A stretch of DNA of 50,189 bases from Vitreoscilla sp. (GCA_018780145.1 JADMKA010000189.1:1-50189), one strand, 5' to 3'. Shown: positions 37,467 through 45,761, counted from the stretch's first letter. Notes: generated by a model not told the origin, from the letters alone. Translations and numbers: made by a program.

Positions 37467-38356
37467 CGAAGTGGCTGTCGCACTCGGGAAAGGCCCTCGA
37501 ACAGGTCCTGTCGGCGCACCCGCGACTACGGCCTGTGGCTTGGGCAGGCGGTGGGGCCACGCTGATCGCACTGTTCTCGATCCGTGCCGTGTCTGGCGCC
37601 GAATTCGCCTTCATGTCGCTGGCGCTGTTGCCGGTCATCTGGAGCGCGTGGGTCACCGGACGGGCTGGTGGGCGGGTGATGGCGCTGTTGGCGTCGGCTA
37701 CGTGGATCGCTGGCGATCTGGCTTCGGATCGGGAATTCCCAAGCGCCTGGGTGCCGTGGCTCAACGGTCTGGTTCACGCGGTCATGTATTTGCTGGTGGC
37801 CACGCTGGCCGCAGAACTACAAGTTGCCCTTCAGCGTGAACACGACCGCGCCACCCGGGATGAGTTGACGGGCTTGCTGAACCGGCGGCACTTCCTTGAT
37901 GCTGGCCAGTTGGAGGTTGCACGCGCGATCCGACACGAGCGTCCGTTGACCGTGCTTTTCCTGGACCTCGATCACTTCAAGCAACTCAACGACAGCCAGG
38001 GCCACCACTCTGGAGACGAGGCCCTGCAGGCGGTCGCGCAGGCCTTGCTGCGCTCGGTTCGGTCCACGGATCTGGTGGCTCGCCTGGGCGGCGATGAATT
38101 TGCAGCGATGCTCTTGGAAGTCGATCAAGAAGGCAGCAGCCAGGCGGTGCAACGATTGGCAGAAACAGCAAATGCCGCGGTAAGCGGCTACCCGAGCCTT
38201 TCGGTCAGTGTCGGCGCGGCGCGCTTTGCCTATCCCACTCCGCCACTGGCGGATATGTTGCGGGCTGCGGACTTGTTGATGTACCGGGCCAAGCAGGCCG
38301 GTCGTGGCTCGTTGAACGTGGAAGACTTCCCGGCGTCAAAGCGCCATGCTGCGTGA
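37463..38356 (+). CDS. Membrane GGDEF diguanylate cyclase
   Basis: This 297-residue protein has an N-terminal part of about four hydrophobic helices (from WAGGGATLIALFSI to HAVMYLLVATLAAE), then a GGDEF domain with DELTGLLNRRHFLD, FLDLDHFKQLND and the intact active site ARLGGDEFAAML. RSTD, five residues before GGDEF, is a complete RxxD product-inhibition site. It should make cyclic di-GMP and be feedback-inhibited. The ATGA overlap with otsB makes it a member of the trehalose operon, linking osmolyte synthesis to second-messenger output. It ends 12 bases before a convergent MarR gene. Confidence 0.9.
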   Translation: MTKWLSHSGKALEQVLSAHPRLRPVAWAGGGATLIALFSIRAVSGAEFAFMSLALLPVIWSAWVTGRAGGRVMALLASATWIAGDLASDREFPSAWVPWLNGLVHAVMYLLVATLAAELQVALQREHDRATRDELTGLLNRRHFLDAGQLEVARAIRHERPLTVLFLDLDHFKQLNDSQGHHSGDEALQAVAQALLRSVRSTDLVARLGGDEFAAMLLEVDQEGSSQAVQRLAETANAAVSGYPSLSVSVGAARFAYPTPPLADMLRAADLLMYRAKQAGRGSLNVEDFPASKRHAA

Positions 38357-38368
38357 CCAGAACCCAGG

Positions 38369-38893
38369 TCACATCTGGCTCAGTGGAATGTTGGCACCCC
38401 GCTCGTCTGCCCCGAGCACCTTGATCAGGACGGACAGATCCTGTTCGAGGCGTTCAAGTGTGGCGGGATCGAGGGTGGCCAGCGCTTCCGGCAGCACACC
38501 CGTGAATGGACCTGGCGCGCGTCGCAGGACGCGAGTGCCGGCGGGGCGCAGGTGCAACATCACGGCACGTCCGTCGCGCTCGTCCTTTCTTGCCTCAATC
38601 ATGTCTTGTTCCGCCAAGGACTTGACGAGATTGCTGGCGGTAGGTTGTCGCACGTCCAGCGCGCGCGCCAGATCGTTGACTCCGATGCCGGGCCTGTCGC
38701 GTATGACGCTCAGCGCCCAGACCTGCGCACCGCCCAGTCCTGCTCGCTTCTCCATCTGTTGAAAATGCGTCTTGACGGTGTTGAAGACGAGGCGGAATTG
38801 TCGAAGCACGCGGACAGCGCCTTCAGCCCCGGACTGGGCGTTTGGCGCCTGCGGATTCGAGCCTGTCTTCGGTGCGGTTTTGCGTGTAGGCAT
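38369..38893 (-). CDS. MarR-family regulator (copy 1)
   Basis: This 174-residue protein has a winged helix-turn-helix of the MarR type: PGIGVNDLARALDVRQPTAS forms the HTH and EARKDERDGRAVMLHL the wing. Flanking helices for dimerisation include LPEALATLDPATLERLEQDL. The N-terminus is basic and low in complexity. It is clearly related to the MarR gene at 39093-39638 (shared PGIGVN, RQPTAS and LPEALA blocks). A near-palindrome lies inside its predicted promoter, as expected for autorepression. Confidence 0.88.
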   Translation of the reverse strand: MPTRKTAPKTGSNPQAPNAQSGAEGAVRVLRQFRLVFNTVKTHFQQMEKRAGLGGAQVWALSVIRDRPGIGVNDLARALDVRQPTASNLVKSLAEQDMIEARKDERDGRAVMLHLRPAGTRVLRRAPGPFTGVLPEALATLDPATLERLEQDLSVLIKVLGADERGANIPLSQM

Positions 38894-39010
38894 TCAAGTC
38901 AACATAGAACGCCGTCCAGGCAGCGCCCATAGAGAAGGGGGCTCCGACACGCGAAGCCCCGAAAGGGCTCCTGACGCCCGACTGCGCTTGAGGACTCAAG
39001 CCAGGTTCCT

Positions 39011-39039
39011 AGTGTATTTGTATCGATATAAAGAGGCAA
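39011..39039 (-). promoter_or_regulatory. Predicted promoter with operator palindrome for MarR copy 1
   Basis: On the minus strand TTGCCT (39034-39039), a spacer of 17 bases and TACACT (39011-39016) form a plausible sigma-70 promoter. The spacer is filled by the near-perfect palindrome TTTGTATCGATATAAA (plus-strand reading, 39017-39032), a position where a repressor would block polymerase. It lies about 120 bases upstream of the MarR start. Confidence 0.5.
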
Positions 39040-39092
39040 CAGCCGTGCACAGCGCAGCGTCCGACAACGTTCGCTCAGTTTCGTTGCCTGTC

Positions 39093-39638
39093 TCATGTGT
39101 GCGAATTGTCGTCGTCGTCCGATCCGAGGATTGGAGCCGTCCGGCCCAGAGCCTGGACCAAGTCGGCAAGTCCCGATTCCAGACTGCGAAGCGAGTCTCC
39201 ATCGAGCCGCGCGAGTGCCTCCGGAAGCCGATCGCCAAACTCGAAGTGCGCCGGGAGACCATGCAGAACGGCCAGGCCGGCGACGCTGGGCCTGATGCTC
39301 ACGGCGCGACGGTCACCATCGTCACGTTGCACTTCGACGAGATGCAGCCCTGCCAAGGCCTTGACCACCTGGCTTGCAGTCGGCTGCCGCATGCCCAATT
39401 CTTTGGCAAGGGCATTGACGCCGATGCCGGGCGCGTGAGCGATGGCGTTCAGCGCCAGCAACTTTCGATCGGTGACCGGATGAAGCGCCCCGACGGGTCG
39501 GGCAGTCGACCTGACCGCGTTGGCGATGACTCTGAATTGCAGCAGCACGCGCTTTGGCGAGACCACCTGGGGTTGCTCTTGGCTCCCTCTGATTGCGACA
39601 AAAACACCCGGCATCTGCAGTCGTTCGAGCGCGGGCAT
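39093..39638 (-). CDS. MarR-family regulator (copy 2)
   Basis: This protein has 181 residues from ATG 39638 (GAGGAG about 12 bases upstream; GTG 39677 and ATG 39614 are alternatives). It has the MarR winged helix: PGIGVNALAKELGMRQPTAS, then EVQRDDGDRRAVSIRP, and a C-terminal dimer helix LPEALARLDGDSLRSLESGL. An acidic tail (GSDDDDN) follows. It lies 45 bases downstream of the universal stress protein gene, on the same strand, so the two are probably one transcript. The ligand is unknown. Confidence 0.85.
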   Translation of the reverse strand: MPALERLQMPGVFVAIRGSQEQPQVVSPKRVLLQFRVIANAVRSTARPVGALHPVTDRKLLALNAIAHAPGIGVNALAKELGMRQPTASQVVKALAGLHLVEVQRDDGDRRAVSIRPSVAGLAVLHGLPAHFEFGDRLPEALARLDGDSLRSLESGLADLVQALGRTAPILGSDDDDNSHT

Positions 39639-39683
39639 GGCGAACTTCACTCCTCGGTCAGGGTGGGCAAGCGTCACGCCGTT

Positions 39684-40694
39684 TCAGTGGCCGTAGGCCG
39701 CGCGCGCGGCAACTGCGGCTGAGGCGGCCCGGTGACGATGATGGCGTCGCCGCGGAGTACTCCGCGGCGGGGGATGTTCAGGCTCGCGGCAAATCAGTAC
39801 CGGTGTCGCGGCCGCCGTGATGAGCCCAGGAATCAGACTGCCGGTCAGCAGCCGCATCACCGCATTGCTACCACGGTGCGCAACGACAATCAGTTCGCAA
39901 GCTTGGTCGAGCGCCATCCGTGTGATGTCCTTGGCCGACGTGCCTGCCGGCAGGCTCATGCCTCGCGCCGTCAGGCCTGCCCTTGTGGCAGTGGCGCTTG
40001 CTGAAGCAAGAAGGCGCTGCGATTGCATCTGGATCTCGGCAGCCAGTCGATCGTCCGGGCCTCCAACAAACCCCACCGCTTCCATCACGGGCAAGACGGC
40101 GGATGCCCTTATGTGAACGAAGAGCAAGTCGGCGGCCAGCTCGCGCGCCAGATCCAGTCCCTGCGTACGGGCAACTCCAGCCAAGTCGCTGTCCTCGAGA
40201 ATGACCAGGAGGTGACGCATTGCGGCGCCATGGGCGCCCCCTGCGGTGGGTCGTGGCGTGCACACCATGACGGGTACCGGCGACGCTGTGACAAGACCCG
40301 GAATGACGCTGCCGTTCAGCAGACGGACCACCGCGTTCCCACCGTCGCAGGCGACCACGATCACGTCACAGTGGCTCGTCCTGGCAGCGCCCAGGATTCC
40401 GCTTGCAGCATCGTCGGCCGTGGCAATCACCGAACGGGACAGCACACCGAGACTTTCTGCCACCTCTTGGGCCTGCCGATGCAGGCGTTCTGAGCGTACT
40501 CGCTTGTCGTCAAGCGAACCCCACTGTGCCACCATCTCCCGATCGGGCGAGCCCGCGGCGGGCGGGCGCGTCGGTGTCAAACCCGTATAGAACACGACCT
40601 CAGCAAGGCAGGCTCGTGCCATTGCCACGCCGGCCTGGATCACGGCGTCAGGCTGCAAACCTGGCGCCAAGACAATCAAGGTGCGCTTGAACAT
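39684..40694 (-). CDS. Tandem universal stress protein (two UspA domains)
   Basis: This 336-residue protein starts at ATG 40694 behind AAGGACG. Two UspA-like domains follow each other (about 1-150 and 155-300). The second ends with the nucleotide-binding signature HRGSNAVMRLLTGSLIPGLI followed by TPVLI. The first has the corresponding GGNAVVRLLNGSVIPGLV. The last 30 residues are arginine-, histidine- and alanine-rich. Such proteins respond to stress and bind ATP in some cases. It shares a transcript with MarR copy 2, its possible regulator. Confidence 0.87.
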   Translation of the reverse strand: MFKRTLIVLAPGLQPDAVIQAGVAMARACLAEVVFYTGLTPTRPPAAGSPDREMVAQWGSLDDKRVRSERLHRQAQEVAESLGVLSRSVIATADDAASGILGAARTSHCDVIVVACDGGNAVVRLLNGSVIPGLVTASPVPVMVCTPRPTAGGAHGAAMRHLLVILEDSDLAGVARTQGLDLARELAADLLFVHIRASAVLPVMEAVGFVGGPDDRLAAEIQMQSQRLLASASATATRAGLTARGMSLPAGTSAKDITRMALDQACELIVVAHRGSNAVMRLLTGSLIPGLITAAATPVLICREPEHPPPRSTPRRRHHRHRAASAAVAARAAYGH

Positions 40695-40745
40695 GAGTGC
40701 ACGTCCTTCGGCGGGGGGATTGAAGCGGTGATGGGTCGACTGTAA

Positions 40746-40774
40746 AGCGTATAGATAGCAATGTAGTTCGTCAA
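40746..40774 (-). promoter_or_regulatory. Predicted sigma-70 promoter of the universal stress protein gene
   Basis: TTGACG (40769-40774), 17 bases, and TACGCT (40746-40751) on the minus strand, about 50 bases before ATG 40694. The surrounding bases are more AT-rich than the genes. The -35 is a good match and the -10 is moderate. Confidence 0.45.
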
Positions 40775-40839
40775 GACCGGGCGAGATGACGTGCTGGGGT
40801 CGTCGGCGGACGAAAGCCTTGCCTGAACTGCGAACCTGG

Positions 40840-41331
40840 TCACCGTAGCGCGCGGCGGCGCGCGGCAAACAGCAAGGCATCGAGGAGTGGCTCAGGCGGC
40901 AGGCGGTCGGTTCGATGCCAATGGAATTCGGGATGCCATTGCACGCCCAGGATGAAGTCATCATCGCGAGATCGAATCGCCTCGACCAGGCCGTCCTCCG
41001 AGCACCGCGCCTCGACACCCAGACCTGCGCCCAATCGGTCCACGGCTTGATGGTGAATGCTGTTGACAGTGGCAGACAGTGAGCCCTTGTAGATTGCCGC
41101 GAGGCTGCTATCGGGCACGACGCTCAAACCATGTGACAAGTCGTCGTACTGAACCGCATCAACGTGTCGGCTGGCATGCGGCAACTGCGTCGGGATGTCC
41201 TGAATGAGCGTGCCGCCGAAGGCGACGTTGATCAACTGTTCACCGCGGCAGATGCCCAGCACAGGCTTGGCCGCCTTTCGAAATCCGTTGATCAACTCGA
41301 TCTTGTAGCTGATCTCTGTGTTTGCCTTCAT
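40840..41331 (-). pseudogene. 5'-truncated gamma-glutamyl-GABA hydrolase-like amidotransferase
   Basis: The 163 codons are the C-terminal two thirds of a class I glutamine amidotransferase of the peptidase C26 / PuuD type. The nucleophile lies in LGICRGEQLINVAFGG (CRGEQ elbow), then SIHHQAVDRLG and the catalytic His-Glu in GVQWHPEFHWH. Intact relatives have about 85 more residues at the front, including an oxyanion loop. Homology begins around SYKIELI, just inside the apparent start, and upstream in frame there is a TGA. The break coincides with the left edge of the conjugative element, so insertion probably cut the gene. Confidence 0.7.
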
Positions 41332-41477
41332 TTTTGATATCCATATAAATCAATAACTTATTGAGTTTATGGAGGCTGAGAGAAGCCTCAGAAGCATCCA
41401 CAGACGCCACAAAATGGCGGCTGAAACTCAATCAGATCATGCGATGATCCATCTCGTTGACACGATGGAGATGTGGC
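41332..41477. other. Left junction (attL candidate) and integrase leader, rich in inverted repeats
   Basis: This AT-rich stretch separates the cut amidotransferase from the integrase. It contains nested repeats: outer ATTGAGTTT (41360-41368) with AAACTCAAT (41424-41432). Inside these lie a 6-bp stem GAGGCT/AGCCTC (41372-41377, 41384-41389) and a 5-bp stem CGCCA/TGGCG (41405-41409, 41415-41419). Next is GATCAT-GCG-ATGATC (41435-41449), a perfect 6-bp palindrome. The set could form a three-way junction, or be recombinase and excisionase sites. The attL call rests on position; the matching attR is outside the window. Confidence 0.5.
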
Positions 41478-42704
41478 ATGGCAAAACCCAGACTGAAGCC
41501 ATCGGGGAAGTGGGAAATAGGGCTGAGGCACCCATCGCTTCCGAACGGGCGCAAGTACTTCACCTTCGACACCGAGGCCGAAGCCATTGCTTACGGGCGG
41601 CAGTGGAAGCTGATGAAGCATGCGGACATCCCGCCGCCGGCAGAACTGACTGCCCCCACGTCTCCCGGCGATGGCGTGCGCTTGCTGCGCATTCTTGGAG
41701 AGTGGTCGGATAGCGGCTTCGCGGCGCCTTCGCAAATTCTCACGCTCAAGACGCTGACGCGCGAGGTGGGTTCGGTGCGGTTCTCGGATGCCAACTACAA
41801 ATGGTTGACCGGCTATCTCCGTTCCCTGAAGGTGGAGAAGAACCTGTCCCCTTCGTCCATCAAGCACCGCATTCAGGCGCTGAGCCGGGCCATTGACGAG
41901 TACCTGCGGCACCACGTGAACGTCAAGATCAGCAACCCCGTGAAGCTGCTGCCCAAGGGCTACTCGACTTATACCGACCTCGATGCCCAGATGGCGAAAG
42001 CCAAGGGAGGCAAGGTGAAGGTGAACGTGGCGCGCGACAGGCGCCTGCTGCCAGGGGAGCACGAGAAGATCGTGGCGGTGCTGTCGGGCTATGAGCGGCC
42101 GGATCGCTCGCGCGGCCTCGAACTCAAGGGAGGCGATGCGCTGTTGACCTTGTACCTGCTGATCCTGAACACGGGACTGCGGCTCAGAGAGGCGTACACC
42201 CTGACCAGGGGCCAGATTGACATGCAGAACAAGGTGATCCATGCCAAGGAGACCAAGCAGTGGCGTGGGAAGATTTCTTATCGAGATGTCCCGATGCGTC
42301 CCGAAGTGCATCAGACGCTCTCCTTGTACTTTGCATCGCGTCCACCGTTTGAACCCGACGCACACCTCTTCCCGTTCCTCAACGAGGAGGGGGTCGAGGA
42401 AGGGAAAAAGGGCTTGGTGCGTACCAGTCAACGGCTGTCATTCCGTTTCAGGATCGCTTTCGAGTACATGGACATCGTTGGCCTTCATGAACACGACCTG
42501 AGACACGAAGCGACGTGCCGATGGCTGGAGCTGAAAGACAAAGACGGGCGCGATCTGTTCCGTCTGGAGGAGCTGAACAAGATCATGGGATGGAAGCCGG
42601 GCTCGGTGATGGCCCAGCGCTACGCCAGCTTCAGGGGCGTGGACCTTGCGCAAAGGCTTTGGCCGGCACCGGAAGCGGTGGAGGCGTCTGTCGCCGCGGC
42701 TTGA
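41478..42704 (+). CDS. int: Tyrosine recombinase (integrase) of the conjugative element
   Basis: This 408-residue integrase starts at ATG 41478 with GGAG 8 bases upstream. It has an N-terminal arm/SAM-like part (about 90-145) and a catalytic domain with Arg235 in NTGLRLREA, HDLRHEA (His339, Arg342) and the nucleophile Tyr382 in MAQRYAS. Its position beside the cut gene marks one end of the integrated element. It is transcribed into the element, convergent with the excisionase-like gene, whose 3' end it overlaps by 74 bases. Confidence 0.92.
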   Translation: MAKPRLKPSGKWEIGLRHPSLPNGRKYFTFDTEAEAIAYGRQWKLMKHADIPPPAELTAPTSPGDGVRLLRILGEWSDSGFAAPSQILTLKTLTREVGSVRFSDANYKWLTGYLRSLKVEKNLSPSSIKHRIQALSRAIDEYLRHHVNVKISNPVKLLPKGYSTYTDLDAQMAKAKGGKVKVNVARDRRLLPGEHEKIVAVLSGYERPDRSRGLELKGGDALLTLYLLILNTGLRLREAYTLTRGQIDMQNKVIHAKETKQWRGKISYRDVPMRPEVHQTLSLYFASRPPFEPDAHLFPFLNEEGVEEGKKGLVRTSQRLSFRFRIAFEYMDIVGLHEHDLRHEATCRWLELKDKDGRDLFRLEELNKIMGWKPGSVMAQRYASFRGVDLAQRLWPAPEAVEASVAAA

Positions 42705-42939
42705 CCGGTATGTCCAGGCGCGGGACCGACTTTCGTGCGTTGAGGTCCTGGCGCCGCTCTTCCGCCTCTTTCCGGGCGCGATCGGCAATGTAGGCCAGCA
42801 GGTCGGCCTTCACGTAGATCCAGCCGCGGCCGAATTTCATCCCCGGCAGCTCGCCGGTTCGGGTCAGTTCCTCGATTCGTTGCTCGGTGCAGTGCAGGAG
42901 CTCGGCGCACTGTTCGGCGTTGATCGTTTCGTCGGTCAT
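42631..42939 (-). CDS. AlpA/MerR-like HTH protein, candidate excisionase
   Basis: This 102-residue protein starts at ATG 42939, overlapping the stop of the upstream small gene (ATGA). Residues 1-60 form a compact winged helix of the HTH_17 / excisionase kind: NAEQCAELLHCTEQRIEELTRTG, then LPGMKFGRGWIYVKADLLAYI. A basic proline-rich tail follows. Such proteins often direct excision by the neighbouring integrase or control element genes. Its last 74 bases overlap int on the other strand. Confidence 0.8.
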   Translation of the reverse strand: MTDETINAEQCAELLHCTEQRIEELTRTGELPGMKFGRGWIYVKADLLAYIADRARKEAEERRQDLNARKSVPRLDIPVKPRRQTPPPLPVPAKAFAQGPRP

Positions 42940-43151
42940 GCCGCACCGCCTTGCTGATGGTGCTCGCGGCGCTCGGGCGCATCGAACACCATGAAGCTGC
43001 TGCCCACCCACGCGCCATTCTTGACTTTGTGGTGTGCCGCGTTCTCGCTGCAACTGATGACTTCGGCGAAACGCTTGATCGGCGCTTTTCGGCTACGGCC
43101 CATACCAAGATTTGGCAGGGTGGGCTCATGCGCTCTTACCATACAGGTCAT
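42936..43151 (-). CDS. Small conserved-looking protein of the conjugative element
   Basis: This 71-residue frame overlaps the stop of the DUF2274 gene at its start (ATG 43151) and the start of the HTH gene at its stop, both as ATGA. This speaks for real translation. The core RKAPIKRFAEVISCSENAAHHKVKNG through SSFMVFDAPER is well balanced. I do not recognise a family. It may be a regulator of transfer or excision, by position only. Confidence 0.55.
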   Translation of the reverse strand: MTCMVRAHEPTLPNLGMGRSRKAPIKRFAEVISCSENAAHHKVKNGAWVGSSFMVFDAPERREHHQQGGAA

Positions 43152-43429
43152 TCCAATGCCCTGCCAGCATCGGCCGACTTGGTCGACGCCAATGAAGTCT
43201 TACCTTTGGCATCTCCTCGCCGGAATCCTCGGTCCCTGGCCATGAACTCCGCCAGCATGTGCGGAATCAGCGCCAGAGCATCCGTCGCCTCGCCATAGGT
43301 CTGCGCGTGCAGAGCGGCGTAGCGATCCAGCTCGGCTTTCAGGTCCGACGGACAAGTGAAGGTCAGCTTGACGCTCTCTGTCTTGGGCAGGGGCCCCAGG
43401 CGCAGCCTAGTGCTCGTGCTCGTGCTCAT
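43148..43429 (-). CDS. DUF2274-family protein
   Basis: This 93-residue protein starts at ATG 43429, overlapping the trbI stop. It has the family sequence RLGPLPKTESVKLTF, ELDRYAALHAQTYGE and IPHMLAEFMARDRGFRR. DUF2274 genes regularly stand just behind trbI in Trb-type integrative elements of Proteobacteria. The pattern of a strand, then a helix-helix, resembles small ribbon-helix-helix DNA-binding proteins, so a regulatory role is possible. Confidence 0.85.
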   Translation of the reverse strand: MSTSTSTRLRLGPLPKTESVKLTFTCPSDLKAELDRYAALHAQTYGEATDALALIPHMLAEFMARDRGFRRGDAKGKTSLASTKSADAGRALE

Positions 43430-44745
43430 CGCGGCGCTCCTCGAACAAAGAACAGTGGCTGGTAGGGCCGCAGCACCAGGTCTCGGTTGACGATGACGCG
43501 CATGGGCAAACCCGGTCGCGCGGTCAGTGTTGGTTGGATGTTCAGGTTGCGCCGAGTCACCTCCTGGCCAATCTGGTTCACGCTGTCTTGCAGGCTGTCG
43601 CGCCCCGCGATCACGATGCGGTTGCCGTCCTGGCGGTTTTCGGGGGCGGCCAGCTCGGCACCGATGCCCAGCAGCGAGGTCAGTGCGGCCCCTGCGAAGA
43701 CGCGATCCCAGTGCCAGTCCACGCCATCTTCGAGCCCGGCCCGGCCGGCAGGGTCGGAACCCACCAGGTTGTCCAGTGTCAGTGACGACGTGTCGGGCAG
43801 GATCACCCGGTTCCACACCACCTGCACCCGGCTCTGGCCATAGCTCACCTGGCTGTTGTAGCGCCCGAGGATGCGAGATCCCTGCGGGATCAGCAGGTGC
43901 TTGCCGGTTGCGGTGTCGTAGACCGGCTCGGTGACCGTGGCGATCACGTCGCCGGGCAGGTCGGACTGGATGCCGGTGACCAAGGCCCCGGCAATCACCG
44001 TCCCCGCCATCACCTGATACGGCGATGCGGGCAGTTGCAGTGAGCCGGAATTGCGTGTTTCCGTGGAAGCGGCTTTCTGGAAAGCCTCCTTTTGGTCTTG
44101 GCGGTTCTGTGACGCCGTGGCGTCGGCACCGTCGGTCTGCGCTGGCGTGGACGCGGGGCCAGCTGCCATGGGGTCAAAACCCGCCATGCCGCTGGGCACC
44201 GAGCTCTGGGTGCCAGCCGCCGCAGCGTTCGGCGCAGCAGTTGCCGCGCGCTGCGAACCATTGCGAAAGAACACCGACGCAGCAGCAGCCTGCTCGGACT
44301 CCTTGCGCCGGGCATCGCGCTCTGACGCGGCAGGGTCGTGTCCCGGTGGCGAATAGCTCGGGATCACCGGCTGTTGTGACCTGACGATGGCTGGGCCCAG
44401 GTCGCCGGGCAAGGGTGGCCCCAACTCCGGCACCGGTGCCGGGGCGGGTTGCGGCAACTTGGAGTAATCCGCCGGCAACTGCCCCAGGCCTTCGGAGCGC
44501 GAGACGCGATCAACATTGAACAGCTCGGCTGGCTCGTTGGACTCCCGGCGAGGCTTGGGCTGCAGCGACCAGACCGTTGCTCCCAGCACGCCCAAGGCTA
44601 GCAGGCCCGCGAGCAGCGCGAGACTGCCGCGATTGAGTCGGGTCACCGGGCGTGGCTGGGCGCGCAGCGCCATCGATTCGGGCGACACCTTGGCCGCTGC
44701 AGGGCGGCCAGGCGCACCTGACGGTGCGGGGTCGTGCATGGACAT
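43426..44745 (-). CDS. trbI: Conjugal transfer protein TrbI (VirB10-like)
   Basis: This 439-residue protein starts at ATG 44745 behind GGAGGA. It has a cytoplasmic N-terminus, one membrane helix (about 42-62, SLALLAGLLALGVLGATVWSL), a proline- and alanine-rich periplasmic linker (65-230), and the C-terminal VirB10 domain with LLIPQGSRILGRYNSQVSYGQ and the helical antenna region GAALTSLLGIGAELA. It spans inner and outer membrane and forms the secretion channel core with TrbG. It begins 3 bases before the trbG stop. Confidence 0.93.
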   Translation of the reverse strand: MSMHDPAPSGAPGRPAAAKVSPESMALRAQPRPVTRLNRGSLALLAGLLALGVLGATVWSLQPKPRRESNEPAELFNVDRVSRSEGLGQLPADYSKLPQPAPAPVPELGPPLPGDLGPAIVRSQQPVIPSYSPPGHDPAASERDARRKESEQAAAASVFFRNGSQRAATAAPNAAAAGTQSSVPSGMAGFDPMAAGPASTPAQTDGADATASQNRQDQKEAFQKAASTETRNSGSLQLPASPYQVMAGTVIAGALVTGIQSDLPGDVIATVTEPVYDTATGKHLLIPQGSRILGRYNSQVSYGQSRVQVVWNRVILPDTSSLTLDNLVGSDPAGRAGLEDGVDWHWDRVFAGAALTSLLGIGAELAAPENRQDGNRIVIAGRDSLQDSVNQIGQEVTRRNLNIQPTLTARPGLPMRVIVNRDLVLRPYQPLFFVRGAPR

Positions 44746-44747
44746 GT

Positions 44748-45761
44748 TCAGTTCCTCCGAGTGGTCGGCGGCCATCCATCCGTGCGCTCGATACGGACCA
44801 CGTCGCCCTTGTCGGCGCCCAGTCGCAGTTCCGCCGCACCAAACAGGCGGTCGACGATGTAGTAGGGCGAGCGGAAGCGGTAGTTCACCAGCTGCCCGTC
44901 GCCCTGCGCGCCGATGACGAACAGCGGCGGCAACTCGCCTTGTGCGATGCCGGCCGGGAACTGGATGTAGACCTTGTCGCCATCGTCGAAGGCCCGCAGG
45001 GGCTTCCACGGCGGCGTGCTGCCACTGATCGCGTAGCGAAAGCGCAGGCGCTCCAGCGACAGCCCGGCGTCCACCGGTGCTGCCGCCTGCGCTGCCTGGG
45101 CCTGCCGTTGCAAGGCCAACATGCGGTCTTTGGGGTAGTCCCAGGACACCGAGGCCATCCATGCCTTCTCGGTCGAGGTCAGCTCGATCAGGTAGGTGCG
45201 CCGATTGGTGGTGACGACCAGATTGGTTTTCAGGCCAGTGCGCACCGGCTTGACCAGCACGTTCGCGCGCAGCGCATTGCCCGATCCGCTGGACGTGTCG
45301 CCCACGATCCAGCGCACCGTGTCGCCGGCCGCTACCGTGACCAGCTCTTCGCCCGCCTGCAGCGAAATCACCGTCACGCGCCCCGGCGCTGCGTAGACCT
45401 GGTACAGCGCACCGTCAGTGTAGGGCCAGACCTGGATCGCATTGACGTAGCCATCCCGTGTCGGTGCCACCCGGGCCTCTTCGTTCGCCCGCGATACCCG
45501 CAGTCGTTCATCCACGGGCTCGGACGCGGGCGGTTTGTCCTGCGCCGCAGGCAGTGGCTTCATCTGCGAGGGCATGGGCAGCACTTGCGGCACTGCGACC
45601 ACCTCCACCGGCTTGGGCGGCTCGGGCAGGGGCTGCGCCATCACGGGCTCGTCCAGCGGGATCACGGGTGGTGGCGTGCCTTGCGACGCGCAACCCATCA
45701 GGGTGGCGGCAACAGCGATCGCACTGAAGCGCATGCGCTGGGTCGGGTTCGGGTTGTTCAT
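44748..45761 (-). CDS. trbG: Conjugal transfer protein TrbG (VirB9-like lipoprotein)
   Basis: This 337-residue protein starts at ATG 45761, overlapping the trbF stop by ATGA. It has a lipobox TLMGC near residue 24, a proline-rich segment, then a VirB9 beta domain: VYAAPGRVTVISLQAGEELV, RTYLIELTST, AWMASVSWDYP and C-terminal DGQLVNYRFRSPYYIVDRLF. With TrbI it makes the outer-membrane core complex. The lipid anchor suggests it may also take the part of VirB7. Confidence 0.92.
   Translation of the reverse strand: MNNPNPTQRMRFSAIAVAATLMGCASQGTPPPVIPLDEPVMAQPLPEPPKPVEVVAVPQVLPMPSQMKPLPAAQDKPPASEPVDERLRVSRANEEARVAPTRDGYVNAIQVWPYTDGALYQVYAAPGRVTVISLQAGEELVTVAAGDTVRWIVGDTSSGSGNALRANVLVKPVRTGLKTNLVVTTNRRTYLIELTSTEKAWMASVSWDYPKDRMLALQRQAQAAQAAAPVDAGLSLERLRFRYAISGSTPPWKPLRAFDDGDKVYIQFPAGIAQGELPPLFVIGAQGDGQLVNYRFRSPYYIVDRLFGAAELRLGADKGDVVRIERTDGWPPTTRRN

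Noticed and set aside
41372-41389. Rho-independent terminator
   Set aside because: The stem GAGGCT/AGCCTC is not followed by a T-run on either strand; it fits better with the junction repeats.
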